Assembly (NCBI GenBank): GCA_020029615.1
Contig: JAIBJO010000001.1
Location: forward strand, 52,325 to 116,324
DNA: 64,000 bases
Direction of reading: 5' to 3'
DNA from: Actinomycetota bacterium
Lineage (GTDB): Bacteria > Actinomycetota > Thermoleophilia > Gaiellales > Gaiellaceae
Shown here: in pieces, positions 43,544-53,481 of the stretch
Position numbering within the stretch: the first letter of the stretch is position 1
Layout: each line of letters starts with the position of its first letter
Program-made: the position numbers and the translations under genes
The notes under the pieces: model-generated
Database searches by the model: none
Seen by the model: the letters and a program-made list of their open reading frames with translations, nothing else
Told to the model about the DNA's origin: nothing

Positions 43544-46500
43544 CTACGAGCAGCCGGTGTTGGTGCCGCAGTCGCGGCAGGTGTAGCACGAGCCCGTCCG
43601 CACCATGCGGCCGCCGCAGCGGGCGCACTCCTGGGCATCCTCCCACTGGTTGAACAGCGCCGTCTGGCCGGCGGGGGCCGGCTCGAGGGCGGCGACGGCG
43701 GCGACCGCGCCCTCGCCTGCGTCCGCGTAGGCCGCCGCGAGGCGCTGCTTCACCTCGGCGGTGAGGATGCCGGCCTCCTCTTGCTGATCGGTGGAGAGGA
43801 ACTTCTTCCCCATCCAGCGGAAGATGTAGTCGACGATCGACTTCGCGACGCGGATGTCCGCGTCGTTCGTCATCCCCGAGGGCTCGAAGCGCATGTGGCT
43901 GAACTTCGAGACGTACACCTCGAGGGGCACGCCGTACTGCAGGCCGAGCGAGACCGAGATCATGAACGAGTTCATGAGGCCGGCGAGGGTCGTACCCTCC
44001 TTCGCGATGTCCACGAAGATGTCGCCGGGTGTTCCGTCCTCGAACAATCCGACGTGGATGTACCCCTCGTACTCTCCGACCTTGAACTTGCGGCCGACCT
44101 CGACGCGGTCGTCGGGCAGGCGGCGTCGCTGAGGCAGCGCTCCGACTGCGCCCGAGACCGGAGCGAGCGTCGTCGCGCCCGCGTGGGCCTTCCCGGAGAG
44201 CGGCTGCGCGACCTTGCAGTTGTCGCGGTAGATCGCGATGGCCTTCACGCCGAGCTGCCACGACTCGACGAAGAGCTGCGAGACCTCGTCGACCGTGATC
44301 TCCTCGGGCAGATTGACGGTCTTCGAGATTGCACCTGAGATGAACGGCTGGACGGCGCCCATCATCTTCACGTGGCCCATGTAGTGGATCGCGCGGTCGC
44401 CGATCGCGCAGTCGAAGACCGGGTAGTGCTCGGTCTTGACGTACGGCGCACCGACGATCGTGTTGCGCTCGTCGATGAATGCGACGACCTCGTCACCCTC
44501 GCCCGGCGCATAGCCGAGCTTGGCGAGCGCCATCGGCACGGTCTTGTTGACGATCGTGATCTCGCCTCCACCGACGAGCCGCTTGGACTTCACGAGCGAG
44601 AAGTCGGGTTCGACGCCAGTCGTGTCGCAGTCCATCATGAAACTTATGGTTCCAGTCGGAGCCAAAACACTGGCCTGTGCATTGCGGTAGCCATTTACTT
44701 CACCAATTTCTAGTGCATCATCCCAAGCTTTGCGCGCTGCATTCAACAGGTCGCTTGGCACCGAGTGTGAGTGGTCGATGTTTCCGACCGCTGCGCGGTG
44801 CTTGGCGATGACACCAGTCATCGCTGCGGCGTTTGGTTGGTACCCCGCGAACGGGCCCATCCGCTTCGCGACCTCGGCAGATTTGCGATAGCCGCGGCCG
44901 GTCATGAGCGCCGTGATTGCCGCTGCATATGCGCGACCCTCGTCGGAGTCGTACGGCAGGCCGCGCGCCATGAGCAGCGCGCCGAGGTTCGCGTAGCCGA
45001 GCCCGAGCTGGCGGAACACGCGCGCGTTGCGCCCGATCTCGGGCGTCGGATAGGACGAGTAGCCGACGGCGATCTCCTGCGCGAGGAACACCACGTCGAC
45101 CGCGTGCTCGAAGGCCTCGACGTCGAACTCGCCGTCCTCGCGGCGGAACTTCATAAGATTCAGTGATGCGAGATTGCATGCACTATCATCAATGCTCATG
45201 TATTCTGAACACGGGTTAGATGCATTAATTCGCCCGGTATTAGGAAGCGTATGCCAGGAGTTAATTGTCGTGTCGTACTGCACGCCGGGATCGGCGCATT
45301 CCCACGCGGCCTCGGCCATCTGGCGTAGCAACCCACGAGCGTCCGTCGTCTCGACGACCGAGCCGTCGGTGCGAGCAGTGAGGTTCCACTCCTTGCCCTC
45401 GACGACCGCCTCCATGAACTGATCGGTCACGCGCACCGAGTTGTTCGCGTTCTGGTACTGGATCGACGCCCAGTCGGGCGAGTTCAGCGACATGTCGTAG
45501 CCCGCCTGCTCGAGAACGCGCGCCTTGCGCTCCTCCTTGGCTTTGCACCAGATGAACTCCTCGACGTCGGGGTGGTCGACGTCGAGCACGACCATCTTCG
45601 CCGCGCGCCGCGTCTTCCCACCCGACTTGATCGTCCCGGCGGACGCGTCAGCGCCGCGCATGAACGACACGGGGCCGCTCGCATATCCGCCCTTGGAGAG
45701 CTGCTCCTTCGAGGAGCGCAGCCTGCTCAGGTTGAGACCGGAGCCCGAGCCACCGCGGAAGATGATCCCCTCGCGGCGGATCCAGTCGAGGATCGACTCC
45801 ATCGAGTCGTCGATCGAGAGGATGAAGCAGTTGTGGACGGCAACGTTGTTCGTCAGGTACTCGCCCGACTCCGTCTGGATGTCGTAGACGCTCTGGACTC
45901 CGACTGACTCGATCGAGACGATCTCCTCCTCACGAAGATCGGGGCAGTTCTTGAGGCCGCGAAGCGAGAGCGACTCGAGCAGCTTTCGCTGCTTGTCGGC
46001 GCCGATGAACCCGATGTGCTGGGCGAAGCGTGCTCGCTCCGAGCCGATGCTGATCACGACCTCGTGGAGGTCGTGACGGTTGTCTCGCTTCTCTTCCTTG
46101 CGGAGGCGGCGCGAATAGATGCCGAGCGTGTTGAGGAGAAGCTGGACGTCCTCCGACCAGCGCTCGCCGATCACAGCAAAGGCAACCCTGCCGCTCTCGG
46201 TACCGTTCTCGCGGCTGACGGTGACATAGCCATCAGCCTGGAAGATGCTCTGGAGATATGCGCTGACCTCCTCGCGGGAAGCTGTCCAGAGCTGCTCTGG
46301 AACGCGGATCGCAGTTCCGCGGAGAAGGAGTTGCCAGCGATCGACGAACTCGCGCAGATCCTTGCCGTAGAGGCGAATCCGGCGGCAGCGCAGGGACATG
46401 TCCTGCGTCGGGACGTCTCGAACGTGACGGGCTCGTATCGGCCCACGAAACCGTCGGCTTGGAGCCAGCCGGCCAGGGCGGCTTCGGCGACCGCGATTTG

Positions 46501-47385
46501 ATCGACGGGCTCCTCGTCCGGGAAGGGCGAGCTGCCACCGGCGAAAGCGAGCGCGCGATCCACGACCTTCGCGCGGTGTGGATACAGATGCATCCGCATA
46601 CCCGTCCGCAGCTCGTCGACTCGTGTCCACAACGCCGCGGTGCGACGCTCTTGGACTGCTCTGACCACATGGTCGCCAGTTGCCTCGACGAAGCTGCCGT
46701 TGCGCAGCGTGAGGCGGAAAACCTCCTTCAGACCGTTCGCCTTGACCGCTAGGATGCGCGTGATCCCGTTCGCGTCGTAGACGGTGCGACCGACTTGATC
46801 CTCCTCGACCAGCTGGCCGATCGGCACCATTCCTTCCGGCGTCGAGACGAGCGCGTGCCACGGCTGACACGCCGAGCACTGCGGCTGCGCCTCGAAGCCG
46901 ACGTTGAACCAGACCGGGGAGTTGAAGGACGCGTACTGGTTGACGAGGATCGCCGCGAGCTCGGCCTCGAAGGCGTCGGCCTCCTCGTCCGTTGCGAAGT
47001 AGCCGCCCTCGCGGCCCCAGCCGCCAATCGTGTCGACGACGCGGCCGATCATCTGCTTGACGGAGCGCTCGCGCTCGGGGGAGGCCATGCGGCCGCGGAA
47101 GTACTTCTGCGCGACGATGTTCGTCGCGGTCTGCGACCAGAACTTCGGGAACTCGACGTCTTTCTGCTCGAAAGTCGGGCCGTCGCGGCCGGGGATGTGC
47201 GCATCGCGGAGCTCCCACTCGACCGCGTCGAACGGGTCGATGCCCGGAACAGTGAAGTAGCGCAGCGGAGCGACGCTCGCATCCGCGTCGACGACCGTGT
47301 TGACGACCTCGTCCGCTGTCGCCTCTCCGTTGACCTGCACCTGCTCCGCGGTTGCCATCGTTTCCTCCCGAGCCGAGTTCGACAT
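43544..47385 (-). pseudogene. nrdJ: Adenosylcobalamin-dependent (class II) ribonucleotide reductase, interrupted by a frameshifted intein
   Basis: N-extein FNSPVWFNVGFEAQPQCSA and C-extein CFILSIDDSMESILDWIRREGIIFRGGSGSG...NPCSEY...APTGTIS...CARCGGRMVRTGSCYTCRDCGTNTGCS are in different frames; good RBS at 47385. Functional status uncertain. Confidence 0.85.
45830..46869 (-). mobile_element. LAGLIDADG intein within nrdJ (disrupted)
   Basis: N-terminal CQPWHALVSTPEGMVPIGQLV, block B VEATGDHVV, DOD motifs LAGWLQADGFVG and LQSIFQADGYVTV, C-terminal VQSVYDIQTESGEYLTNNVAVHN|C; frame changes near 46430-46445; length 1040 nt is not a multiple of 3. Confidence 0.9.
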
Positions 47386-47553
47386 CACGTCCTCCCGCTC
47401 GGGCGAGCGATGTTCGTCATACGAGCGGACTCGGGATGGTAGGACGCGTGTCGGACGGTGCGGGCGCGAGGAAAAATACCTGCAAAAGACCAGAAACACA
47501 TGGGACGAGACATTCTACCGCCCCGGGCTACGGTGGCCGCGGGAGACGCGCAG

Positions 47554-48144
47554 CTACAGCAGCGTGTCGTCGTCGCCGAGCTCGTCGGCGGGTACCGCCT
47601 GGGCGCGGCGGCGCGAGATGTATCCGAGCCCGCCGGCGGCGAGCAGCGCGAGCGACATCCCGCCGAGCACGAGCAGCGGGATCGGTACGGACGACGGTCC
47701 AGCAGTGTCGACTTCGGGGGCTACCTGCGACCCACCCGACTCATCGCCGCCGCTGCCTCCGCCTCCCTTGCCGCTGCCTCCACCGCCGTTCCCGCCGCCT
47801 GCCACGCAGTCGTTGGTCGATCCGTCAGGGCTGGGGTCGCACCCGCCCTTGGCGAGGTCCCCGCGAAGAGCACTCTGGAGTGCCCGTGAGATGACCTCCT
47901 CGGCGTCCGCGTAGTCGCGAATGTCGTCGGGTATCGCGTCGATCGCCTCCTCGTAGCAGTGCAGGGGGTAGAGGCGGTCGATCCGGCCGTTGTCGAACCA
48001 GTCCGCGAGCACCTTCTCACCACAGGGAGTGGCTGCTGCGGCCGTGCCCGTGACAGCGAGCGCTGCTAGCGCGGCGACGAATGCGGCGCCGAGCGCCAAT
48101 AGCGCGCGGACGGTGCGGTATGTATCCCAGGTCTCAGAGTTCAC
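47554..48144 (-). CDS. Secreted hypothetical protein with Gly/Ser-rich linker and C-terminal TM anchor
   Basis: GTG 48144; signal peptide, GGGNGGGGSGKGGGGSGGDESGG linker, TM, RRR tail. Confidence 0.7.
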   Translation of the reverse strand: MNSETWDTYRTVRALLALGAAFVAALAALAVTGTAAAATPCGEKVLADWFDNGRIDRLYPLHCYEEAIDAIPDDIRDYADAEEVISRALQSALRGDLAKGGCDPSPDGSTNDCVAGGGNGGGGSGKGGGGSGGDESGGSQVAPEVDTAGPSSVPIPLLVLGGMSLALLAAGGLGYISRRRAQAVPADELGDDDTLL

Positions 48145-48292
48145 GGGCGCGGCCGGGAGGGCAGGATCGACGGAGTCTCCCGGGGTGAGGTGATCCGGTG
48201 GTGTGGGGAGAGTAAACGATTTGTTAGACGCTGCCGGTCGATAACCTCCGTCGATCTGGGCCGTTCCGGGGTCGCTGGTAGCGTGGCCGGCC

Positions 48293-50257
48293 ATGGATCG
48301 GGCGTCGGAGTCGCCCATGCGGGCGCCCGCGGCCGGCGCTCTCGGGCTTACCGGTCTCGTCGGAGCCGTGCTCGTGGGAGCCACCTTCGCGGGGGACGGG
48401 GCTGGAGTCGGCGGCATCCTCCCCGTGGGCGGGGCGGCGGTGATCCTGCTGGTCGGCGCGTTCGTCGCCATCGGTTTCGGACTCCTGTCTACCCCCCGGG
48501 TCGGACGCTCAGGTGCACTGCTCGTCGCTGCGATGGTCGCGCTCGTTGCCTGGATCGGGACGACGATGGCTTGGTCGGTCGTGCCGGATCGGAGTTGGGA
48601 CGCGTTCAACCGGTCCGTTGCCTACCTGGCCTTCCTTGGACTCGGAATCGTTCTCGCCGGGGTCGGCGAGCGGTTCGCGGCCCGTGTCTCGGCGGCGATG
48701 CTCTCGCTGGTCGTCGCGATCACGCTGACGTGGGCATTGCTCGCCAAGGCAGTGCCGGCGCTCGATCCCGACGGCGATCGAGTCGCACGACTCCGCGAGC
48801 CGGTCGGGTACTGGAACGCCCTCGCACTTCTTGCGGACGTGGCTCTGGCGCTCGGGCTCTGGCTCGGAACCGGACGCGGCCGGCGCAGGAGCGTACGCGT
48901 GCTCGGCGGGTTACTGGTCTACGTCGCGACGCTTTCACTGCTACTCACCCTCTCGCGGGCGGGCGTCCTCGTCGGAGCCGGAGTGCTCGTCCTCTGGCTC
49001 GCTCTGTCGCGCGAACGGGTCGAGAGTGGGTTGTTGCTGCTCGCCGCGGGCGTTCCGGCCGTGCTCGTCGGCGCCTGGGCCTTCACGAGACCTGCCCTCA
49101 CGCAGGACGTCGCGACCCGGTCCGACCGGGTCGCAGACGGCGCGGTGTTCGGGATCCTCGCACTCGCCGGCGCGGGCGTGGTCGCGGTGCTCGTCCTGCT
49201 TGCCACGCGGCGAGCGCTCGGCTCGGAAGGTCGCGCGCGGGCAGGCCGCGGGCTCGTCGTGATCGCCGTCGTCTTTGGGGTCGCCGCGGTCGCCGGTCTC
49301 GGAATCGCTACGGGTAAGGCCGTGTCGTCGGGCCGATCGTGCTCGGAGGTCGTGAACGACCCGAGCCGGCTCGAGTCCCTCGATCCGAACAATCGCCTCT
49401 GCTGGTGGGGCGAGGCCTGGGACGTCTTCGCCGGCCACTCGCCGCAGGGCGCCGGCGCGGGGACCTTCGAGGTCGCGCGCAAGCGCTACCGGCCGGACGC
49501 GCGCTCGGTGCTCGAGCCGCACAATGTCCTGCTGCAGCAGCTTGCCGACGGTGGAGTGGCCGGGGTCGCGGTCTTTCTCGCGCTGATCGGGGCCGGGCTC
49601 GCCGTCTGTATCTGCGCACTCCGTCGTGTCGACGGGCCCGAGCGCGCGGCTGTAGTCGCGCTTGTCGCTGCGCCGGCCGCATACCTCGGTCACGCGCTCG
49701 TCGACTACAACTGGAACTTCCTCGCCGTGACAGCTCCGACGATGGTGGCTCTCGGCGTTCTCACCGGAGTCGGCCGTGCGCGAGCCCGCTCGCGCAAGCG
49801 TCCGATCCTCGTCGTCTCGCTCGTGGTCGCTTCGGCTCTCGTGCTCGCCTCGTTCTCGTTCCCGAGACTCGCCGACCGCATGGAACGCAGCTCCACCCAC
49901 GCGCTCGGCTCGGGCGACGTCGAGCTGGCGCTCGACCGGGCGCGCTGGGCGCGTTTCTTCAACCCGCTCTCGATCGATCCGCTGCTTGCGCTCGCTCGCA
50001 TCGAGGAATATCGGGGACGCCTGGGGCACGCCGAGAGGCACTACATCCGAGCCGTCGAGATCCAGCCGGACAACCCCGAGAGCTGGTACGCGCTCGGGCT
50101 CTTCGAGTTCGAGGCCGTGGACAACCTCTGCGCGACCTACCGGTTCCTCAACAACGCGTACACCCTCGACCCGGCCGGGAATCAGTGGGTGGAGGGCGGC
50201 CCGCTCGACGTCGCTCGCGACGCGGTCAACGAGGGGGGCTGCGCCCCCGGTTCCTAG
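48293..50257 (+). CDS. O-antigen ligase (Wzy_C) family membrane protein with C-terminal TPR-like region
   Basis: Multi-TM; NRLCWWGEAWDVFAGHSPQGAGAGTFEVARKRYRPDARSVLEPHNVLLQQLADGGVAGV; RHYIRAVEIQPDNPESWYALG. Confidence 0.85.
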   Translation: MDRASESPMRAPAAGALGLTGLVGAVLVGATFAGDGAGVGGILPVGGAAVILLVGAFVAIGFGLLSTPRVGRSGALLVAAMVALVAWIGTTMAWSVVPDRSWDAFNRSVAYLAFLGLGIVLAGVGERFAARVSAAMLSLVVAITLTWALLAKAVPALDPDGDRVARLREPVGYWNALALLADVALALGLWLGTGRGRRRSVRVLGGLLVYVATLSLLLTLSRAGVLVGAGVLVLWLALSRERVESGLLLLAAGVPAVLVGAWAFTRPALTQDVATRSDRVADGAVFGILALAGAGVVAVLVLLATRRALGSEGRARAGRGLVVIAVVFGVAAVAGLGIATGKAVSSGRSCSEVVNDPSRLESLDPNNRLCWWGEAWDVFAGHSPQGAGAGTFEVARKRYRPDARSVLEPHNVLLQQLADGGVAGVAVFLALIGAGLAVCICALRRVDGPERAAVVALVAAPAAYLGHALVDYNWNFLAVTAPTMVALGVLTGVGRARARSRKRPILVVSLVVASALVLASFSFPRLADRMERSSTHALGSGDVELALDRARWARFFNPLSIDPLLALARIEEYRGRLGHAERHYIRAVEIQPDNPESWYALGLFEFEAVDNLCATYRFLNNAYTLDPAGNQWVEGGPLDVARDAVNEGGCAPGS

Positions 50258-50263
50258 CCGGCC

Positions 50264-50776
50264 CTAGCCGAGGATGAAGACGACGTGGGCGCGTCCCAGC
50301 CGGCCCGCGCGTATGCCGTCGAGCGGACCTACGGACGTCACGCCGAGGTCCTTCCCGAGCCGCCTCCCCTCACCCGCGAAGCCGGGCTTGTACATGACGA
50401 GGCTTCGAGACACCTGCCTGGGTGCGTTCCCGACCGTGCCGATCTTGTACCCGCGCGCATGGACTCGCGACGCAGCCGCGGCCGCCGCTCCGGATCGGCC
50501 GTTTCCGTTCAGCACCATGACCATCGTCCGCGAGCGTGGGATCTTGGCCACCGCGACGGGAGCGGGCTTCCGCGGTGTCGGCTTGATCTGCGGGGCCGGC
50601 GCCAGCACGCGCTCCTGCGCAGCGAGCTGCAGGCGGTCGGAGAGCGCTCCCATCAGCGCGCTGCCGCCGATCACGAGCAGCAACAGGAGCTCGGCGACGG
50701 CGATAGCGGCTGCGACGTACGCGGCTGTTCGCCACGGGCGGACGAGCGCGTCTGCGACTGGAAGCGGATGATCCAC
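50264..50776 (-). CDS. LytR C-terminal domain protein
   Basis: TM plus VMVLNGNGRSGAAAAAASRVHARGYKIGTVGNA. Confidence 0.8.
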   Translation of the reverse strand: MDHPLPVADALVRPWRTAAYVAAAIAVAELLLLLVIGGSALMGALSDRLQLAAQERVLAPAPQIKPTPRKPAPVAVAKIPRSRTMVMVLNGNGRSGAAAAAASRVHARGYKIGTVGNAPRQVSRSLVMYKPGFAGEGRRLGKDLGVTSVGPLDGIRAGRLGRAHVVFILG

Positions 50777-50802
50777 GGGCGCTCGTTTCGCCCGCGGCGC
50801 GG

Positions 50803-51717
50803 TTAGTCCTTCCGCGCTGCCTGCAGCCAGTCCCAGGTCGACTGCAGGCCGTCCTCGAGCTCGACCATCGCGCGGAACCCGAGCTCCCGTGCCGCCAACT
50901 CGGGGTCGAGCGAGCTGCGCTGGAGCTCGCCGAGCCGCGCCGGCGCGTGCTGCGCCTCCGCGTCGGAGCCCGCGACCCGAGCGCAGAGCGCGTAGAGATC
51001 GACCACCGACGTCTCCCGTCCCGTGCCCACGTTGAACACGCCGCCCTCCTGTCCGACCGCGGCCGTCGTCGCCCGGGCGACGTCACCGACGTAGACGTAG
51101 TCCCGTGTCTGCAAGCCGTCGCCGTAGATGTAGGCCTGCTCGTGGCGGGCGAGCGCTCCGAGGAAGATGGCGACGACGCCCGCCTCACCGTGCGGGTCCT
51201 GGCGCGGCCCGTAGACGTTCCCGAACCTGAGCGCGACGTGGGTCGTCCCGTAGAGACGGTTGTACGCGCTCAAGTACTCCTCGCCGGCGAGCTTGGCCGT
51301 CCCGTACGGAGAGACTGGCTCGCGTGTCGCAGTCTCGGTAGCCGGTGCGTCGCACTCGCCGTAGATCGCGCCGCCGGTGGAGCTGAAGACGACCTGACCG
51401 CCATGCCGTCGCGCGGCCTCGAGCACGCGGATCGTGCCGACGACGTTCACCTCCGCGTCCTCGACGGGCCGCTCGACCGAGACACGCACGTCAGCCTGGG
51501 CCGCGAGGTGGAAGACCGCCTCCGGCCTCGCCTCGTCGAAGACGTCGTCGAGTGGCTCGCGGATGTCACGGATGTGGAGCTCGGCCTTCGGAGAGACGTT
51601 CTCGCGCGTTCCGCTGACGAGCGAGTCGATGACGGCGACCTCGTCCCCGCGCGCGACGAGCGCGTCGACGACGTGCGAGCCGATGAAGCCCGCGCCTCCG
51701 GTCACCACTGCCCGCAC
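50803..51717 (-). CDS. NAD-dependent epimerase/dehydratase (UDP-glucose 4-epimerase-like)
   Basis: VTGGAGFIGSHVVDALVARGDEV, SPYGTAKLAGEEY, RFGNVYGPRQDP. Confidence 0.92.
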   Translation of the reverse strand: MRAVVTGGAGFIGSHVVDALVARGDEVAVIDSLVSGTRENVSPKAELHIRDIREPLDDVFDEARPEAVFHLAAQADVRVSVERPVEDAEVNVVGTIRVLEAARRHGGQVVFSSTGGAIYGECDAPATETATREPVSPYGTAKLAGEEYLSAYNRLYGTTHVALRFGNVYGPRQDPHGEAGVVAIFLGALARHEQAYIYGDGLQTRDYVYVGDVARATTAAVGQEGGVFNVGTGRETSVVDLYALCARVAGSDAEAQHAPARLGELQRSSLDPELAARELGFRAMVELEDGLQSTWDWLQAARKD

Positions 51718-51789
51718 GGCCGCATCCTACGGACGCGCGCCCGGAGCCCGCCGGCGTAGCAGATGCACCGCCACCGTAGGATGCGGCCG

Positions 51790-52386
51790 ATGTTCATCAC
51801 GTTCGAAGGGCTCGACGGCTCGGGGAAGTCGACGCAAGCGGAGCTCCTACGCAGTCGGCTCGAAGCCGACGGCGAGGACGTCGTTTCGACGCGCGAGCCC
51901 GGCGGGACCGAGCTCGGAGAGAAGATCCGGGATCTGGTGCTGCACGGCGGTCACGTCACCCCCTGGGCGGAGGCGCTCCTGTACGCGGCCGCGCGCGCCC
52001 AGCACGTCGACGAGGTGATCGCGCCAGCCCTCGAACGCGGCGCCTCGGTCATCTGCGACCGGTACGTGGACTCGTCGGTCGCGTACCAGGGCGTTGCGCG
52101 AGGGCTCGGGCTCGAGCGCGTCCTCGACCTCAATCTTGCGGCCGTGGGCGGGCTGATGCCGGATCGCACCTTCCTGCTCGCGCTCGACGTCGTTCGCCTA
52201 CCCGAGCGTCTGCGCCGCGAGCCCGACCGGCTGGAGCGCGAGTCCGGTGACTTCCACGCGCGCGCCGACGCCGGCTACCGAGAGCTTGCCGCCCGCTTCC
52301 CCGAGCGCATCGTCGTCCTCGACGGCGCGCTTCCGGCCGAGACCATCGCCGAGGAGGTGTATGGAGCGCTTCGCGTCCGTTCCTGA
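51790..52386 (+). CDS. tmk: Thymidylate kinase
   Basis: MFITFEGLDGSGKSTQAELL, STREPGGTELGEKIR, DRYVDSSVAYQG. Confidence 0.95.
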   Translation: MFITFEGLDGSGKSTQAELLRSRLEADGEDVVSTREPGGTELGEKIRDLVLHGGHVTPWAEALLYAAARAQHVDEVIAPALERGASVICDRYVDSSVAYQGVARGLGLERVLDLNLAAVGGLMPDRTFLLALDVVRLPERLRREPDRLERESGDFHARADAGYRELAARFPERIVVLDGALPAETIAEEVYGALRVRS

Positions 52387-53449
52387 GCAGCCCGAAGCCA
52401 AGCGGCTGCTCGAGTCGGCGCTCGCCGAAGGCGGCGCGCAGGCGTTTCTCCTCCACGGGCCGCCTGGTGTCGGGAAGCGGACCGCCGCGTTCGCGTTCGC
52501 CGGAGCGCTGCTCGGCGACGAGCGCCGTGTCGTGGCGCGCACTCACCCCGACCTGTACCTGCTCGAGCCCCTTGGCGAGATGATCCGCATCGACGACGTG
52601 CGCGCGCTTCGGCACGACCTGCACATGCGCCCGTTCGAGGCCGACCACCGTGTGTACCTCGTCCTCGACGCGCAGCGGATGAACGAGGACGCCGCGGACG
52701 CTCTGCTGAAGGACCTCGAGGAGCCGCCGCCGTATGCGGTGATCGTGCTCGTCGCGAGTGAGCTCGGCCCGCTGCCGCCGACGATCCTGTCGCGCTGCCA
52801 GCTCGTCCCCTTCAGGCGGCTCTCGGAGCGAGCGGTTCGCGAGTGGATCGCGGCGCAGGCGCCCGAACGGAGCGACGCCGAGGTGCGCGCGCTCGCGCGG
52901 GCGGCAGCCGGCCGGCTCGACCGAGCTCGCAGGCTGCTCGACTCCGACGTCGCGTCCCGCCGAGACGCGCTGATCGCCGCCGCCCGGTCCGTGTACCTCG
53001 ACGCGGAGTTCGAGCCCTCGGAAGCGGCGGCGGTGCTGCTCGCCGCGGCCGATGCGCTCGGAGCCGAGGCGAAGGAGCGTGAGCAGGCGCTGGTCGAGGG
53101 GCTCGACCTCCCGTCGCGAGACGCCGACCAGCGGGTGCGGAGGGCGGAACGCGGCGCCGAGCGCGAGGAGCTGCTCGCGGGCCTCGAGGCGCTCGAGGCG
53201 TGGTACCGCGACCTCGTGGTCGTGGCAGCGGGAGCCGAGTCGGCGGTCGTCCATGCCGATCGGCTCGAGGACCTCCGCTCCGACGCGGGCAGCGAGTTCG
53301 GCGAACGCGCGATCGGAGCAGCGGAGGCGGTACGCGAGACGTGGCGTGCCCTCGAAGAGTTCAACCTCAACCCGTCGCTCGCCCTCGAGGCGCTCTTCGT
53401 CCGCGCCCGGCGCGCGTTCGCGGGTGTGGCGGGGCCGATCCCGGTCTGA
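52361..53449 (+). CDS. holB: DNA polymerase III subunit delta'
   Basis: AFLLHGPPGVGKRTAAFAFAGALLG...RIDDVRALRHDLHMRPFEADHRVYLVLDAQRMNEDAADALLKDLEEPP; overlaps tmk. Confidence 0.9.
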   Translation: MERFASVPEQPEAKRLLESALAEGGAQAFLLHGPPGVGKRTAAFAFAGALLGDERRVVARTHPDLYLLEPLGEMIRIDDVRALRHDLHMRPFEADHRVYLVLDAQRMNEDAADALLKDLEEPPPYAVIVLVASELGPLPPTILSRCQLVPFRRLSERAVREWIAAQAPERSDAEVRALARAAAGRLDRARRLLDSDVASRRDALIAAARSVYLDAEFEPSEAAAVLLAAADALGAEAKEREQALVEGLDLPSRDADQRVRRAERGAEREELLAGLEALEAWYRDLVVVAAGAESAVVHADRLEDLRSDAGSEFGERAIGAAEAVRETWRALEEFNLNPSLALEALFVRARRAFAGVAGPIPV

Positions 53450-53481
53450 CCGCGACGACGCTCGGCCGGCTTCGGGATTCC

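Noticed and set aside
43464-44261. N-terminal 266 residues of the 374-aa ORF ahead of the XRE domain
   Set aside because: Same strand as nrdJ but in another frame; composition is spurious, and the HTH protein has its own ATG at 43463.
46870-47218. N-terminal extension of the 1224-aa ORF (MGAPRCAHPRPRRPDFRAERRR...)
   Set aside because: Out-of-frame reading of the nrdJ N-extein; only the part after the intein lesion is genuine.
47386-47553. Possible cobalamin riboswitch upstream of nrdJ
   Set aside because: Looked for a B12-box-like conserved core and multi-helix layout; none apparent by eye. A covariance-model search would be needed to be sure.
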